Shown piece by piece: positions 30,462-42,890 of a stretch of 64,000 nt of DNA. Numbering within the stretch: the stretch's first letter is position 1; each line of letters starts with the position of its first letter. Source of the DNA: Ilex aquifolium (lineage: Eukaryota; Streptophyta; Magnoliopsida; Aquifoliales; Aquifoliaceae); NCBI GenBank assembly GCA_951799425.1, contig OX637397.1, positions 6,129,001 to 6,193,000 of the forward strand. Direction: 5' to 3'. A program made the translations under genes and the position numbers. The notes beneath the pieces were generated by a model. It was not told the origin of the DNA. It made no database searches and saw only the letters and a list, made by a program, of their open reading frames with translations.

Positions 30462-33400
30462 CCCTTTTCCCAATAAAAAAAGAAAGGAAAGAAATAAATG
30501 GAACTGTCTCTCCGATTAGCTATGTCATCATACTCCAATTAAAAAAGACGAGTTGTTAAAGGAGAATCTTGAGGCAAGTAATGAGGACACTGTAACAAGA
30601 GCACGAGAGTGGTGACATTAAAATAGGGTCTCGAATATCTATTGTTCATAAATATGAATGAATTCATGGAACTATAAATGTATTCTTATTTACATATCTT
30701 TTGAAGGAAAATTTTCAGCTGAGCGTGTTAATTGTCAAAAGACTGTCCCAAACTCCAATACATGCATCCATAGTCTTTGTAGATCTGCTCTCCACTGTTT
30801 ATGTTGCTTGTGAACATTGTGAGGTGGATTGGATTGCTCAGTAGTTGGCTGGTCTTTCTGCATGAACCCAATGTTAGACAAGATCTATCATATAAAGACA
30901 TGAATATATTAATTTTTCCTTCAAAAATGAATATACCAAAACTTTGGCAAGAGTAATGGTGTCTAGTACATAAAACCCCATGGTAGCAAACTAGAGGCAA
31001 GTGACAGAGTCTGTTGAATCTTGATTTGATACCATAAACCTACTACAGAACATTAAATTGTACACTGAACTAGGCATGTGCCCTTGGTAGCATTGGTTGC
31101 AGCACCTGGGGAATCCTGTGCATTTTTCAACATCTATCACCATAAAATTACCCTATGTGGAGAATATATAACATCTTTGGATGTTCTGGTGATTTGATGA
31201 TCAATACTTTACCATGATACCTAATTTCCCGCGTCTTTAGTAAGAGACATGCCATCTTGCCTGTGTTTTCAAACATGAATTTAAAACAAACATGGATGCA
31301 GTGTGTTAATAAGTAAACTCCTAAATTATGTATTTTATTTCTCTATATGATCTTATACATTTCAATTCATTTTTCCCTGACCATGGACGCAGAATGCTAG
31401 TCAAGGAAACACCTAAGTTGACAATTTTCTTTCTCTCCATACTGCTATCTCCTTTTCTTTTTTTTTCCCTTATGACTACTCAATGAAATTTCTGTTCACT
31501 TTCAAACACTTGAAATTGGGGATCTCATAGATCAATTCCCCTCCAGGCTACTCTGAGGCTGTATCACTGCCTGAAGTCTGATCCTACCATTATTAGTTGG
31601 TTCACATACTTTCAAGACTATGCTTTATCTGCACAAGTGCATTGGCATCCCATTTTTACAACTTGACAATCTGCTTCATGGATCACGGCTTTATTGGTGT
31701 GTTTTATGGTCCTTCATAAAATCAGAAACTGAATCTGGGTGGGAACTTGGACGTTAATAATGATATGAAAAATGAAGTCTAAAAGACGTGAAATTTAGAT
31801 ATTCGCTTCGGAAACAATATTATATTCACTATATGTGTGTGTGAGTGCGTGTGAATGTTGGTTATATGATTATAATACGCCAAAGGCATTACTCACGTTG
31901 ATCTTTTGTTAATCAAGGGTGCCCTGGGGGTTAATTGAGTATTAACTTAACCTTTACATTTGCACAGAATGGGTGTTGTCACATTTAACCTCCAACCTCG
32001 TGTCTTGGCAGGAGCATTTACACTGCACCACACAATGGCCTGTAATTTTTATACTCCCTAAATTGTTTTGCACTTATTTTACGAATTCTATGTTTCTGTT
32101 TTCCTGCATATTTTTTTAATCTTGGGGAGTCCTTTGGTCCAGTTTTAATGCTCACTAACTGTCACCACTCATTGAGATAGAGGCAATATGCATGTCTTTA
32201 ATTAGTTATCCTGTGTTGCCTTTATCTCCCTCTTGGATGGTTCATCTGATGATCTTGCTTTAGGTTTCAGACATGACTTCTGTTAATATTCTGTAGTTGT
32301 TTCATTTATCAAATACTTGAACCTCTAAACTTTTTACTTTTATATTGAAAATACAGCTCTCGTACATGTACTGCTTGTCAACTTCATGCATTTTCACATG
32401 GAATTCATATATTAAATATGGTTTTCTTCTTCTTTCCCTGAAGTATCCAGTCCCAGTGAAAAAGGAGACACAAGGGAGAACAGATCTCTATATTGGTAGT
32501 TGGCTGAAGTCCCAACCCCGCAACAAGGTAGATTTTTTTCTGGATTGTTGAATGACCAGATTGTTCTGCTGTTGGCCTGCAATTTTGAAATTGAACCAGT
32601 AAACACATTTTATAGCATATACATACAAAGATACATACCTACATATGCATGTGTGTGTGTGGTTTTTTTTTTTTTTTTGGGGGGGGGGGGGGGGGTTATA
32701 TATTAGATGCAGTGAGTTTTAGAGGTCTTGAGGTGTGATAGACATTCTTTTCAATATTGTTTCAGATTTATTTTGTGCTTTTGCATGCCAAAGTCTTACA
32801 AGAGTCTCGGAATACTTTATCATATTAACCTGCGATGCAATTCTATATGTGCAACTCTGCTTATGGCAGAGTAGATTGTTTACTCAGCTCTTCCACAAGA
32901 GCCAAATGATATGGACTAATTTTTGTATTTTTCTCTCCTTTCCTATTTGTGCCATTTTCAGTGGAGTATCCATGCCATTTACAATTGGTATACAAATATC
33001 TGAGACTTATGCTTGAATTACTTTGCTCATGACTTGTCATTATTTTATATTTGGAACTTACTCATGGAAGTCTTTGAATTTGCTTTTCTAGATACTACCC
33101 TAGACTATCGTAAAATTTTACATGCATACTAAGGATTTTTCTCTGCTTTATAATCATTTTGCACGCCCTGGTTTGGTCAACCACAAATATTGCAAATTCT
33201 GTTTTACATTTATGGCTAAGTTTCTTAGTGGAGTTTTTAATGGCTAAGTTCCTCTGTAGAATCTAAATGGTTATTATTTTCGTGTCTGAATACATTCCAA
33301 GGTGCATCAGCCATTATAACCATTGAGTCCTTGTACTACAAGTGCAAAAAAAACATTGTTTTGTTCCTAGCTCTAATATACTACATTTTTCCTTCATGGT

Positions 33401-36400
33401 TAGGTTATTTTGGCTACAAAAGTAAGTGGTTATTCTGAGAGATCAAGTTTCATACGCGACAATGGTAAGGTTGTGAGGGTTGATGCTGCCAATATAAAGG
33501 AAAGTGTAGAGAAAAGCCTTAAACGTCTCGATACTGATTACATTGATTTATTGCAAATACATTGGTGAGTTTTAATTATTAATCAACTCTTGAAATGCAT
33601 GTACTGCTTCACTTTCATTTCTTTTCACTGGATTGGATACAAACCTCAAGATATATCAAGGTCGCAATAGAACAGCAGTTATTTTTATTAATAATTTCTG
33701 AACCATTTACACATTTACCTCCACATAGTTCAAGATATTTTAGAGCTACTCTGAATTCAACGGTGCAGTTGCTCCTGACAAAATTCCCCCAAGGTCTTGG
33801 ACTTCTGTTAATCTTGGATATGAAACTTGGTTTGGTGTTAGACCATTTGCCATTTGATGTATCCTTATATTGCAAGCTTGAAAGGCACCAATAAAATAAG
33901 ATAAAAATAAGTAAGAAACTGTCAACTTCAACTTATACTGGTTTAGTCGTATCATGGTATGATATGAAATTTGTAAGCAATTCCCTAATTTGGTCTCATA
34001 ATAATTTGTCTTTGGGAAGTTCAACTTGAAAGAAGTTCGAAATATGTTGGTCCAAACTATCCAAAAATCATAGGTCGGCCATGTAACATATGGTGGGACT
34101 TATGGTTGCATTGATAGGGAAGGCTAGAACTTATTTCTGTAGTTTCACTCTAGCAGCCTGTGAGCCAGAGCAACAACCATAAGCGATTTTAATCAATCTT
34201 ACATATAGAATGTAGAGAGAGAGAGATATTGAAAAGAAATAGGAGGTAAATGAAGTCAGTCAAGGTGGAAGTCGGTTGAGTTTGGAAAATTGTTATTGGA
34301 AGACTGTATGATCTCAACTACCATGCGTTTTTCTGTATATCTCAATGACCAGCCACATCAACAATCTTTTTCTGTATCTTTTGGGGATGTGAATGAGATA
34401 ACAATTAACTGTTTTGTTTCAGGCCAGACCGTTACGTGGCCTTGTTTGGTGAATTTACCTATGATCCTTCAAAATGGAGGCCAAGCGTGCCGTTTGTTGA
34501 GCAGCTCAAGGCCTTTCAGGAACTCATTGATGAAGGAAAGGTAACACTGTTTCACTTCGTCTTTGCATCTGGTTTCTCCTGGCTGACAACTCATTTATGA
34601 CTGGTGAATGCAGCCAACAGAATGCATGTAGTAAACAACTAAAAACCTGTCTATGAAATAAAGAAAGCGCAATTGTGAGCATGAAATCATTTAATAGTAC
34701 ACAAGTGAAACCATGTTATTGGAGATGGACCTGACTATTTTGCCTAATATGGCCCTGTAGTGTGCAAATGTTAGAATGTCTTAAACCAGTAATCTTCTCA
34801 TAATAACAGAAAATCCATTGTGACGAGGGTAAACTCATGGATTTATCGTCACTGGTTGATTTATTTGTTGGTTGTTTTATATTTTCTTTTTTGGGAAGAA
34901 ATTAATGTGCACACCTATAAGCAGACAGAGATAACCACTATCCAGCTTGGGGGTATCTCCTCCTCCTCACTTAACGAAAGGTATGTCTATTACAACTTTA
35001 CATTTTTGAAGGGATATGGCATATGGGGTGTGTGTGTGGAGGGGTGCCCTCGTTGTTATGCCCGTACTGTCAGACAAAAGATGGTAAAAAAGGCTACATA
35101 TGAGCTTCAAAAGCCTGCACATCTTCAAAGTTTGAACTGGTACTGAAAAAAAAAGTTGCGCAGTCCTATAATGTTTGAGCTGACTTTGTATAAAAGAACC
35201 AGGTCAACTTAAAGAAGAGGAGTCGCACGATTACATCTGGCTGATTCTGCAACTCCCTGAAGTGTCATTGTTTACTGAGGTGACGCTGACAGCATATGAA
35301 TATATTTAGGTACGCTACATTGGTGTTTCCAATGAGACTTCATATGGAGTGATGGAATTTGTTCATGCTGCAAAAGTCGAAGGATTACCAAAAATTGTCA
35401 GTATTCAAAACAGCTACAGTCTGCTGGTTAGATGTAAGTTTGAAGGTGAGCTATCTTCCCATGTTATTGACAACTGAAAGGGACCTATTTCCTTTTGAAG
35501 TTGAAGCTTACAACATTATGCCTTCAAAATGATCCTTTTTTCCATCTTTTTTTTTGGGCCTTTTTCCACCTTCTTCTCATGAAAGCCTCTAACTTTCTAA
35601 GTTTTGGTTTCCAAGCTTGATATTCCTGTAGGTGTTCCTGGGTTTTTTGTTTGTTTAATATCATTTTACCTTGTGACTCTGGATAGACAAAGTGGGAATT
35701 TATTTCCTTGAATTCCTTCTCAAAATAGTACAGATTTATAACCCAAATACGGTGCAGCTGCAATCACTTTCAACCTCTGCCCTACCATTTTTTATTGTTG
35801 CATTTATGCCAAAGTAAAATAGGCTCCACAATCATAGAACTGGACTAGACAATATGCTTCTTAAGAACCAAGAAACTTTGGCAGATCAGTATTTCTACGA
35901 ATTTCCTTCGTTAGATTCATGAATAGATTCCACATGTTGCGAAAGAATCGGCCTTATCAGGGTATTGTTGCTTATTTCATAGTAACGAGTCTTTGCATGA
36001 TTAGTAGTTTATTAATGAATGCATAGATATCTGAATCTTTTTTGTGATCTGAACTTGCTTGAAATCTTGTAATACTCGTATCAATATATAGGGAGAATTA
36101 CACCCAGACCTCCTGAAGTTTGTCACTTAATCATTCAGACCTTTTGACATTTGAAATATTACACACAGACTCCCTAAGGTTTGTACATGTGTAACACTTA
36201 GACTCCTGCCGTCAATGTCCGTTAGTATATCCATTAGTAAATTACACCCAGATCCCTTGAAATTTATATGCGTATAATATTTAGACCCTTCAAGTTTAAA
36301 ATGTTATACTTAGACCAAAAGTACTTCAATCAAAGATATAATATCAAATATTTTAAATTTTACAACCAAAATTCATGTTCTATTATGATATTTATTGAAA

Positions 36401-39400
36401 TAAAATAAAAATCTAATTTTTTCTTAAAAAATCATAATTAATATACTATTATACTATTTATTGGAATTTAATTTATTCGTTTAAAATACCAAATTATCTC
36501 AATTAAAGTTAGAAGATATTGTGTCCATTACAGTTTGACTGCTTGTTTATTTTTTAGTTTTATTCCAATAGATAGTATAATTGTATACTAATTATGATTT
36601 TTTAAGAAAAATTTAGATTTTTATTTTTGATTTTATTTCAATAAAGAATACAATAGAACATGAATTTTGATTGTAAAATTTAAAATATTTGATATTTTAT
36701 CTTTAATTTGAGTATTTTTTGTCTAAGTATAATAATTTAAATTTGAGGGGTCTAAGTATTATATGCCTACAAACTTCAGGGGGTTTTGGTGTAATTTACT
36801 AACGGATATATTAATGGATATTGACGGTAGGGGTCTAAGTATTACGCGCGTACAAATTTCAAGCGGTCTGTGTATAATATTTCAAATGTCAGGGGGTCTG
36901 AGTGAGTAAGTGACAAACCTCAGGAAGTTTGGGGGTAATTCTCTCATATATAATATTCATCAGAGTTATCTTCAACTGAGGACCTGAGGTTGCATTATTA
37001 ACTTTCTCGAAACCATTTCTTCTTATCTCATATGGCCATTTTTGCAATTCAGTTTCAATGAGCTGTTGGTACTTAACATGGAATTAAAAATTATGATGGC
37101 AGTGACATGGAAGATATAACTGAAGTCCAAATTCATTTTTCTTGGAAAAATCATGTTATTGATTCTGCTTTATATGATTGCAGTTGATCTTGTCGAAGTA
37201 TGCCACCCAAACAATTGTAATATTGGCTTACTTGCTTATTCCCCCCTGGGTGGTGGAGCACTGTCAGGAAAGTATTTAGATGTGAATTCTGAAGCTGCAA
37301 GAAAAGGGAGGCTAAACCTCTTCCCTGGCTACATGGAAAGATATAATAGATCGATTGCCAAGGTATGCTATTAATCTAATGATTATGAAGAGTAGATATG
37401 AAATTTGCATGAACACATATTTGCCAATATGAAATAACCAGTATTTAGATGCAAACTCATCTTAATTATGCTGACTTTAAACACAGGAGGGTCTTTATGC
37501 CATGCATTTCTTCATAATACTTCCCTTTATTGGTCTGTTTGAAATATAAATCTGTCATACGAAGTGAGTCTATTGACATACGTTTCATTGATACCGTGGA
37601 TTGTATTGGAATGGTGAGACATTCGAGGTTTGATTATGATCGACTTTGTGGTTGAGCTAGACAGATTATCAGAAATTTACCTGTTTGGAATCAATTGTCA
37701 TGTCAGTCAAGCAAAGGTTTCTTTATGCAAAGTGGTCTCAAGGCTATTTTTCATGAATTAGATAAGTATGCCCTTCAATGGTTTCCAATTGTTAGTGTGT
37801 ATGCATGTTTTCTTTTGCTTTGGTTTCCTTTTTCCTTTTTCTGGTTTCATTGTATAGTTTCCGATAGTCAAACAAAAGGTGACTTACAAATGTCCCGGAA
37901 AGCTAATTACAGGTTATTGCATGAACAGTAGGATAGTAATGCTTCCCACTTAAAAGGCACGCAAGTTGCTTTCTGGGGGGGTGGGGGTGGGGAGGGGGTG
38001 TGTGGAGTCCGAGTAGCTCAACTATTTTACATATAAACGAGCTGAGTTTTATGAGTTTGAGCAGAACTTTTTAGGCTCGTTTTTCTAAACGAGTCTAAAA
38101 AATTGTTCAAGCTCAGCTTGTTTAAAACACGAGTCGAGCTCAAGCCGAGTCTTATCTGAGTCAAGTCTGAATAACTCGTGTCCATTAACACCCTTACTTT
38201 CAGCTTACCATCACAAGATAAGCAAAACATGTCATCTAGGGGTATGCAAGAATTCGAAAATTCGACTCCGGTTTAACTCTGCCTTCGTCGGAGTTGGAGT
38301 CAGAGTCGAAGTTTGAAATTGTTTATAAAAAAACTTCGACTCCGACCTTTATTAATAAACAATTCTATGTGAATTATAAATTATATAATATATTATTATA
38401 AAAAAACTGATCCAAATCCTATCAAAAAATTGCACAAATCCCCTCAAATGGTATTAAAAAAAGAGGGATTTGGAGACTGGTCCGTAGGCCCAATAGGATT
38501 CCAAAAAAAAATCACTCGCTAATTTTCTTTTGGTTTAGATCCCTGTTAAAAAGTTAAAACAATGGATATAAATAACGTCTTTTACAATTGCAAAAAATAA
38601 CGACAATGTCATTACTTAATTTAAACACCTATTATAAAAAACTACGTCATCATAATGTACATTTTTTTCCATAAACATAAATCTTAAGAAAAGTACACTA
38701 AAAAAAATAGGTACGTAATTATATATATATATATATATCTTCTAGTCAAAAAATAACAGGTATATAATAAAAAAATAAAAAGTACGTAATAAAAAAATAT
38801 AAAAAAAATAGGTACGTAATAATTGTCAGACAGGTACACTAAAACATAGATCGTTAGACAGATACATTAAAACACAGATTATCAGACAAATACACTAAAA
38901 TACAGATCGTTAGTGTACCTTCTTCTTCGTAAATACTGAACGTCATATAGGTACACTAAAACATAGATCATTAGATGTCATCATATTATCCAAATTGTTT
39001 GGTTCACGAGTTTGAATTTCAAAACTAATAGACAACACTGCAAAAACTTCAATAGTCAATAACAAACGCAAAAAAAAAATAAATAAATAAATAAATTTGA
39101 AACTAACTATATTTTAGGCTAAAATCATGTGATGAGAGAAAAATGGATAATAAAATCAATAACTAATCAATCTCCTAACATTCGCACCAACACAGGGATC
39201 ACATGCAAGTTTTTTCAAAAATTGGAGAATCTTTTTTTATACTAAAAAATTGGTAGGACTAAAATTAGTTTACACACCAAATGAGAGACCTTAGCCTAAT
39301 TAACATAAGAAAGTCCAACAAAAATTAGCCCAAATTCAGCCCAACTCCGAAACTCCACTCCGCCTTCAATAAAGCGGAGTTGGAGTCAGAAGTCGAATAT

Positions 39401-40134
39401 GTATCCTCCACCTCTGACAGAGCCCAGTCGGAGCCCAGGCCTAATGCCATCATATTTGTGTTACCCTATGACTCCACTCTGACAAATCAATAGCTTTTGC
39501 TTGCTATTTATGAAGTTTATGGGGATTAATCCCGGTGCGGCGACCCGGGGGGGTCTTTACCCAGGACCTAGCTACATGAATCTTTGACGTTGTGAATATT
39601 GCTACTTTCTGATAAATCTTTGACCTAGCTTTGACGTTCTGAATATGCTATGATCTGGCTACATGAATCTCTCTACTTCTCTGTGAGTTTTTCAAATGAC
39701 CAATTTTGTTTTGAAAGTTCTGATAATGGTATGTAGTGCTATGCACACAATGACTGTGGCTGTTGCATTTCATTTGGACTAGTGGTTTGTTCGTTCTTTT
39801 ACTTCTAGTGTCGCAAGTGAGCTCCCATTGTTTGTCTGCAAGGGAAATTTAACGTCAGTGCCCTCCCTAACATTTTGTGTTTTGTGTATTCCAGGAAGCA
39901 ACAATACAATATGTTGAAGTGGCTAAAAAATATGGACTAACTCCAGTTCAGTTAGCACTAGGATTTGCACGAGACCGTCCATTTGTGACGAGTTCAATTA
40001 TTGGTGCGACGTCTTTGGACCAATTGAAAGAAGACATTGATGCTTTTTTGACAACTGAGCGGCCTTTGCCTCCCGAAATCATGGCGGATATTGAGAAAGT
40101 TTTCAACAAATACAAAGATCCAGCTATCCTCTAG
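28794..40134 (+). CDS. Tas-like NADP-dependent aldo/keto reductase, plastid-targeted, 8 exons, 420 aa
   Basis: Exons: 28794-29042, 30277-30372, 32444-32527, 33404-33564, 34423-34540, 35310-35445, 37184-37362, 39895-40134; all introns GT-AG and the frame closes through every join. The protein is a TIM-barrel oxidoreductase reducing carbonyls with NADPH. It is closest to the E. coli Tas / Arabidopsis At1g04420 type (shared GTMTFGEQN, YPVPxKxETQGxTxxYxG, RYIGVSNET, PFVxSSxxGAT). The catalytic tetrad is D111, Y116, K149, H196. Residues 1-55 are Ser/Thr/Arg-rich with few acids, as expected of a chloroplast transit peptide; the barrel starts at LQYKKLG. Length is close to family size (about 410). 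The physiological substrate is not known. Total intron content (about 10 kb) is unusually high because of transposons. Confidence 0.93.
29043..32443 (+). other. AKR introns 1 and 2
   Basis: Intron 1 (29043-30276) is AT-rich without a recognised element. Intron 2 (30373-32443) contains a run of 28 C at 30437-30464 and otherwise unique text. No nested genes are seen. The exon 2 island is 30277-30372. Confidence 0.7.
36091..36945. mobile_element. Giant palindromic (foldback) element in AKR intron 6, about 855 bp
   Basis: Starts GGGAGAATTACACCCAGACC and ends with its inverted counterpart ...GGGGGTAATTCTCTC. The two arms (about 36091-36475 and 36555-36945) are complementary almost end to end, with a loop of roughly 80 bp. 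Example: CATTTGAAATATTACACACAGAC on the left pairs with GTCTGTGTATAATATTTCAAATG on the right. The flanks share ATATATA. No coding capacity. The pre-mRNA carrying it could form a very long hairpin. Confidence 0.85.
38020..39450. repeat. Dispersed repeats in AKR intron 7
   Basis: 38030-38190 has AAACGAGTCTAAAAAATTGTTCAAGCTC-type text like the MITE at 21382. About 38233-39442 is bounded by GACTCCGG...GGAGTTGGAGTCAGAGTCGAAG and an inner copy near 39360 (CTCCGCCTTCAATAAAGCGGAGTTGGAGTC), suggesting a roughly 1.2 kb non-autonomous element. Ends are not precisely defined and no transposase is seen. Confidence 0.5.
38826..38975. repeat. Minisatellite (TACACTAAAACATAGATCGTTAGA units)
   Basis: About four imperfect copies of a 29-45 bp unit, (G/A)TACA(C/T)TAAAAC(A)(C/T)AGAT(C/T)(G/A)TTAGACA, inside AKR intron 7. 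Confidence 0.7.
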
Positions 40135-41677
40135 AATTAAAATTTAAAGGAAAGACTTCATTCCTTTATCCATTTTTTGCTTCTGGTGATATACATTTGG
40201 ATTAATTTATCTGTTCTATTCTTTTGCCGAAATAACATCGCCATATGCCCGAGTTCTACAGAATTGGCCAACGAGTTTTCTTGACGACAGAACGCCCATC
40301 ATGCTGACTGAACAGTTGTGGTTACCCGATGTTGAGTAAGCCTCTTTGTTTTACCACCAGACCAGCAGGTGGTGCAACTTTTATATAAGCAATCCATTTA
40401 CTCAGAAATGCAAATATGAAAAGGAGCCAGGTTATATACCCTTCTACATGAAAGTAATTTTTGTGTTCATATGTGTGTCATGGTTCAAAGGTCGCAATGT
40501 CGGCACTGAGATGCATCGCAGCCTAGTATCGATATTGGCCTCTCTGTGTGTGTGGGGGGGGCGGGGTGGTGGTGTTGAGCATGGTGTTCTGTTCCATACA
40601 CATTTGGTAGACTCAAGATTACAGAAGTTTCATGAGTTCTGCAGTTTGACAGGTTATTGCATAGAAGGCAATTTAGATGGTGGTTTTAATTATTATTTTT
40701 TCCTTTTTTATCCTTTACTTTTGTAGATATTTTTTATAAGCAGGACTGTTAATAGCTGACAAAATGAGAATTTTTGAATTATTTTCTGAGCAATGTTTTT
40801 TGGAAAATTGTGGAAAACTATTCTACAGAATCGAAGGTGTGTCCTGTGAAAATGTCTAGTTCATTGAGAGCCTGTTCAAACAGTAGTGTATTGTTTGGAA
40901 ATAGAAGTTTTGAAGAAATTACCCAAGTGGTTGAAACTCCAAAGGGAAGAGGAAATGCAGTGAAGCGGTTTTGAATCATAAATTGCAAATGTCTATTCGT
41001 CTGAGTGATATGAGTGATATGTCGTGGATTTGAGTTTAAAAATTAGTTTTACTCTTCAAAAAAATAGAGGAAATGTTTACTATTCATTTTTTTAAAATTA
41101 AATTATCGGTGAGAGACGTGTATTAGGTTGGGTACGATTTTTTCTCTCTCCAATGACCAGATGAAAAACTCTTGTTTTATTTCATGAATATAATGAAAGC
41201 CAAAATGATTGTGGAACAAATTTGTAAGGATCAATAAGACTCCAATACTTCAACAATTTGGGAGATTAAAGTGTGCCTTGGAATAACTTGAGTTAGTGAT
41301 AGAACATTAATCTGTCTGAAATTGGCCTCCAATGTTTCACAGTATGGCCAAATTTTATTTTGTATTGAAGTCTATACTAATTTACATTAATTTCTATTTT
41401 GGGTTTCAAGTTTTAATTTTTTTTCATGGTTGCTTGAAAAATTTCTCGTAGTACTTGGAATAGTTTTTTAGTTTTATTTTTTTGTAATAAAGAATTGAAT
41501 GAGATATTCCTCAATTCTCTACCACTCCACCCACTTCATAAAAATATTACACTAGGAACCTCTAAAGGTTAGCCTAGTTGTAGTTAGCCACCTCATAAAC
41601 TTGAAGTCAGGGGTTCAAATATCTCACGAAACGTAACCCTTTGTGTGGAGAGGCAGCTTTGCACAAGATTCAGTTAA

Positions 41678-41882
41678 GGGTGTCAATCGTGTCGCGTTTG
41701 TGTGACCTGCATGTTGTATTATTCGTGTCGTGTTCGTGTCAAAACCCATAAAAAAAATTCTATTTAGTGTGTTTTTGAATAGTAAACATTAGTCTAGACT
41801 ATTTATTATGCGTTTTTAATAATCGTGTTAATCTTATAATCGTTCGTGTCAGGTTCGTATCAATGAGTCAGAATTGACACCC
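41678..41882. mobile_element. Small MITE (GGGTGTCAAT...ATTGACACCC)
   Basis: Perfect 10-bp terminal inverted repeats; the interior is rich in CGTGTCGTG-type words. Non-coding. Related to 42047-42249 and to the interior of 25929-26257. Confidence 0.8.
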
Positions 41883-42046
41883 CAAGCATTAGTCCGATAC
41901 ATGAGCAGAATAGTCCTGCAGTGATCTATTGGGATAAGTGAATAGTTGAAATATCAACAAAAAAAACATAGTATACTAGGAGTAGTTTGAACTAGGATAA
42001 TTATAGTAAATTCTTATGAACTTAGTTCCTGTTGCTATTATATAGT

Positions 42047-42249
42047 GGTGTCGATACGACCCATCAACACAAATATAACATGAACTCGACACGACACGAA
42101 ATTAAAATTGGCACGATTGATAAATACGCATATTAAATGGGTTGGAGTAATGTTTGATATTTATAACATTAATAGATTGTTTTTCATGAGTATTGACACG
42201 AATTATATTGACACGACTTGAAAATAGTAACACGACACGAATTGACACC
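42047..42249. mobile_element. Small MITE (GGTGTCGAT...ATTGACACC)
   Basis: Near-perfect inverted ends with CGACACGACACGAA interior words, i.e. the same family as the preceding element in the opposite sense. Non-coding. Confidence 0.75.
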
Positions 42250-42890
42250 TCTACGGTTCGATTTGCGATTTATTCATCAGTACGAGGGGCTATGTGACAC
42301 TTAAAAAATTGGGGGGGGTGATGTACAATTAGGCCCAAGTTCAGGGTACCATGTGTCCAATAACATTTAGTTTATTGTTAAATTTAAATAATAAGAGTTT
42401 TTATAAGGTGGTTAAATAAGCCCGCCAAAGTCGCTACCCTTTTCTGTTGAGCTGCAAACATTCCCCAAAACTTCTCAGACTTTCTCTCTCTTCATTCTTC
42501 TCTCTTTCTCTCTCTTCAACTCCCTGTGCGTGTGTGTGATCTGTTCTGATCAACCAACTTTCCAAACTTATTTTCGTGTTTCGGCTGAGAAATTCGATAT
42601 GACTTCACACAAATTCTCGGAATTTTTTTGTGATTTTTGCTACATTGCTTGTAGGTTACTAGTTGTTTAGATCAAGAAGATTTGTAAATCGAAGTTAGTC
42701 ATGCCCTCCGAGATTTGAAATAAGATCAGCTGATCATTTTATCGAATATTTTATGGTCATTCTTCTTCAATTCTTGAAGGTTTTGGGAAGTTGATGACTG
42801 GCCAACACAGATTGCATTGGCATCTATGAAGACTATGCGGATGGTTGGGACAAAATCGCTTCTTCGGCGGCTTCCTGAGATTTGTTTCAG

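Noticed and set aside
34290..34544. 84-codon frame over AKR exon 5
   Set aside because: It is in the wrong frame; the exon read in phase gives PDRYVALFGEFTYDP and continues the barrel.
35430..35445. Alternative AKR exon 6 donor at AGAT|GTAAGT
   Set aside because: It would keep frame (LLVRFDLVEV) but drop CKFE; the donor GAAG|GTGAG preserves LLVRCKFEVDLVEV as in Tas-like relatives. Alternative use cannot be excluded.
40346..40726. 126-codon frame downstream of AKR
   Set aside because: No similarity, lies in 3' UTR/intergenic DNA with GTGTGGGGGG low complexity.
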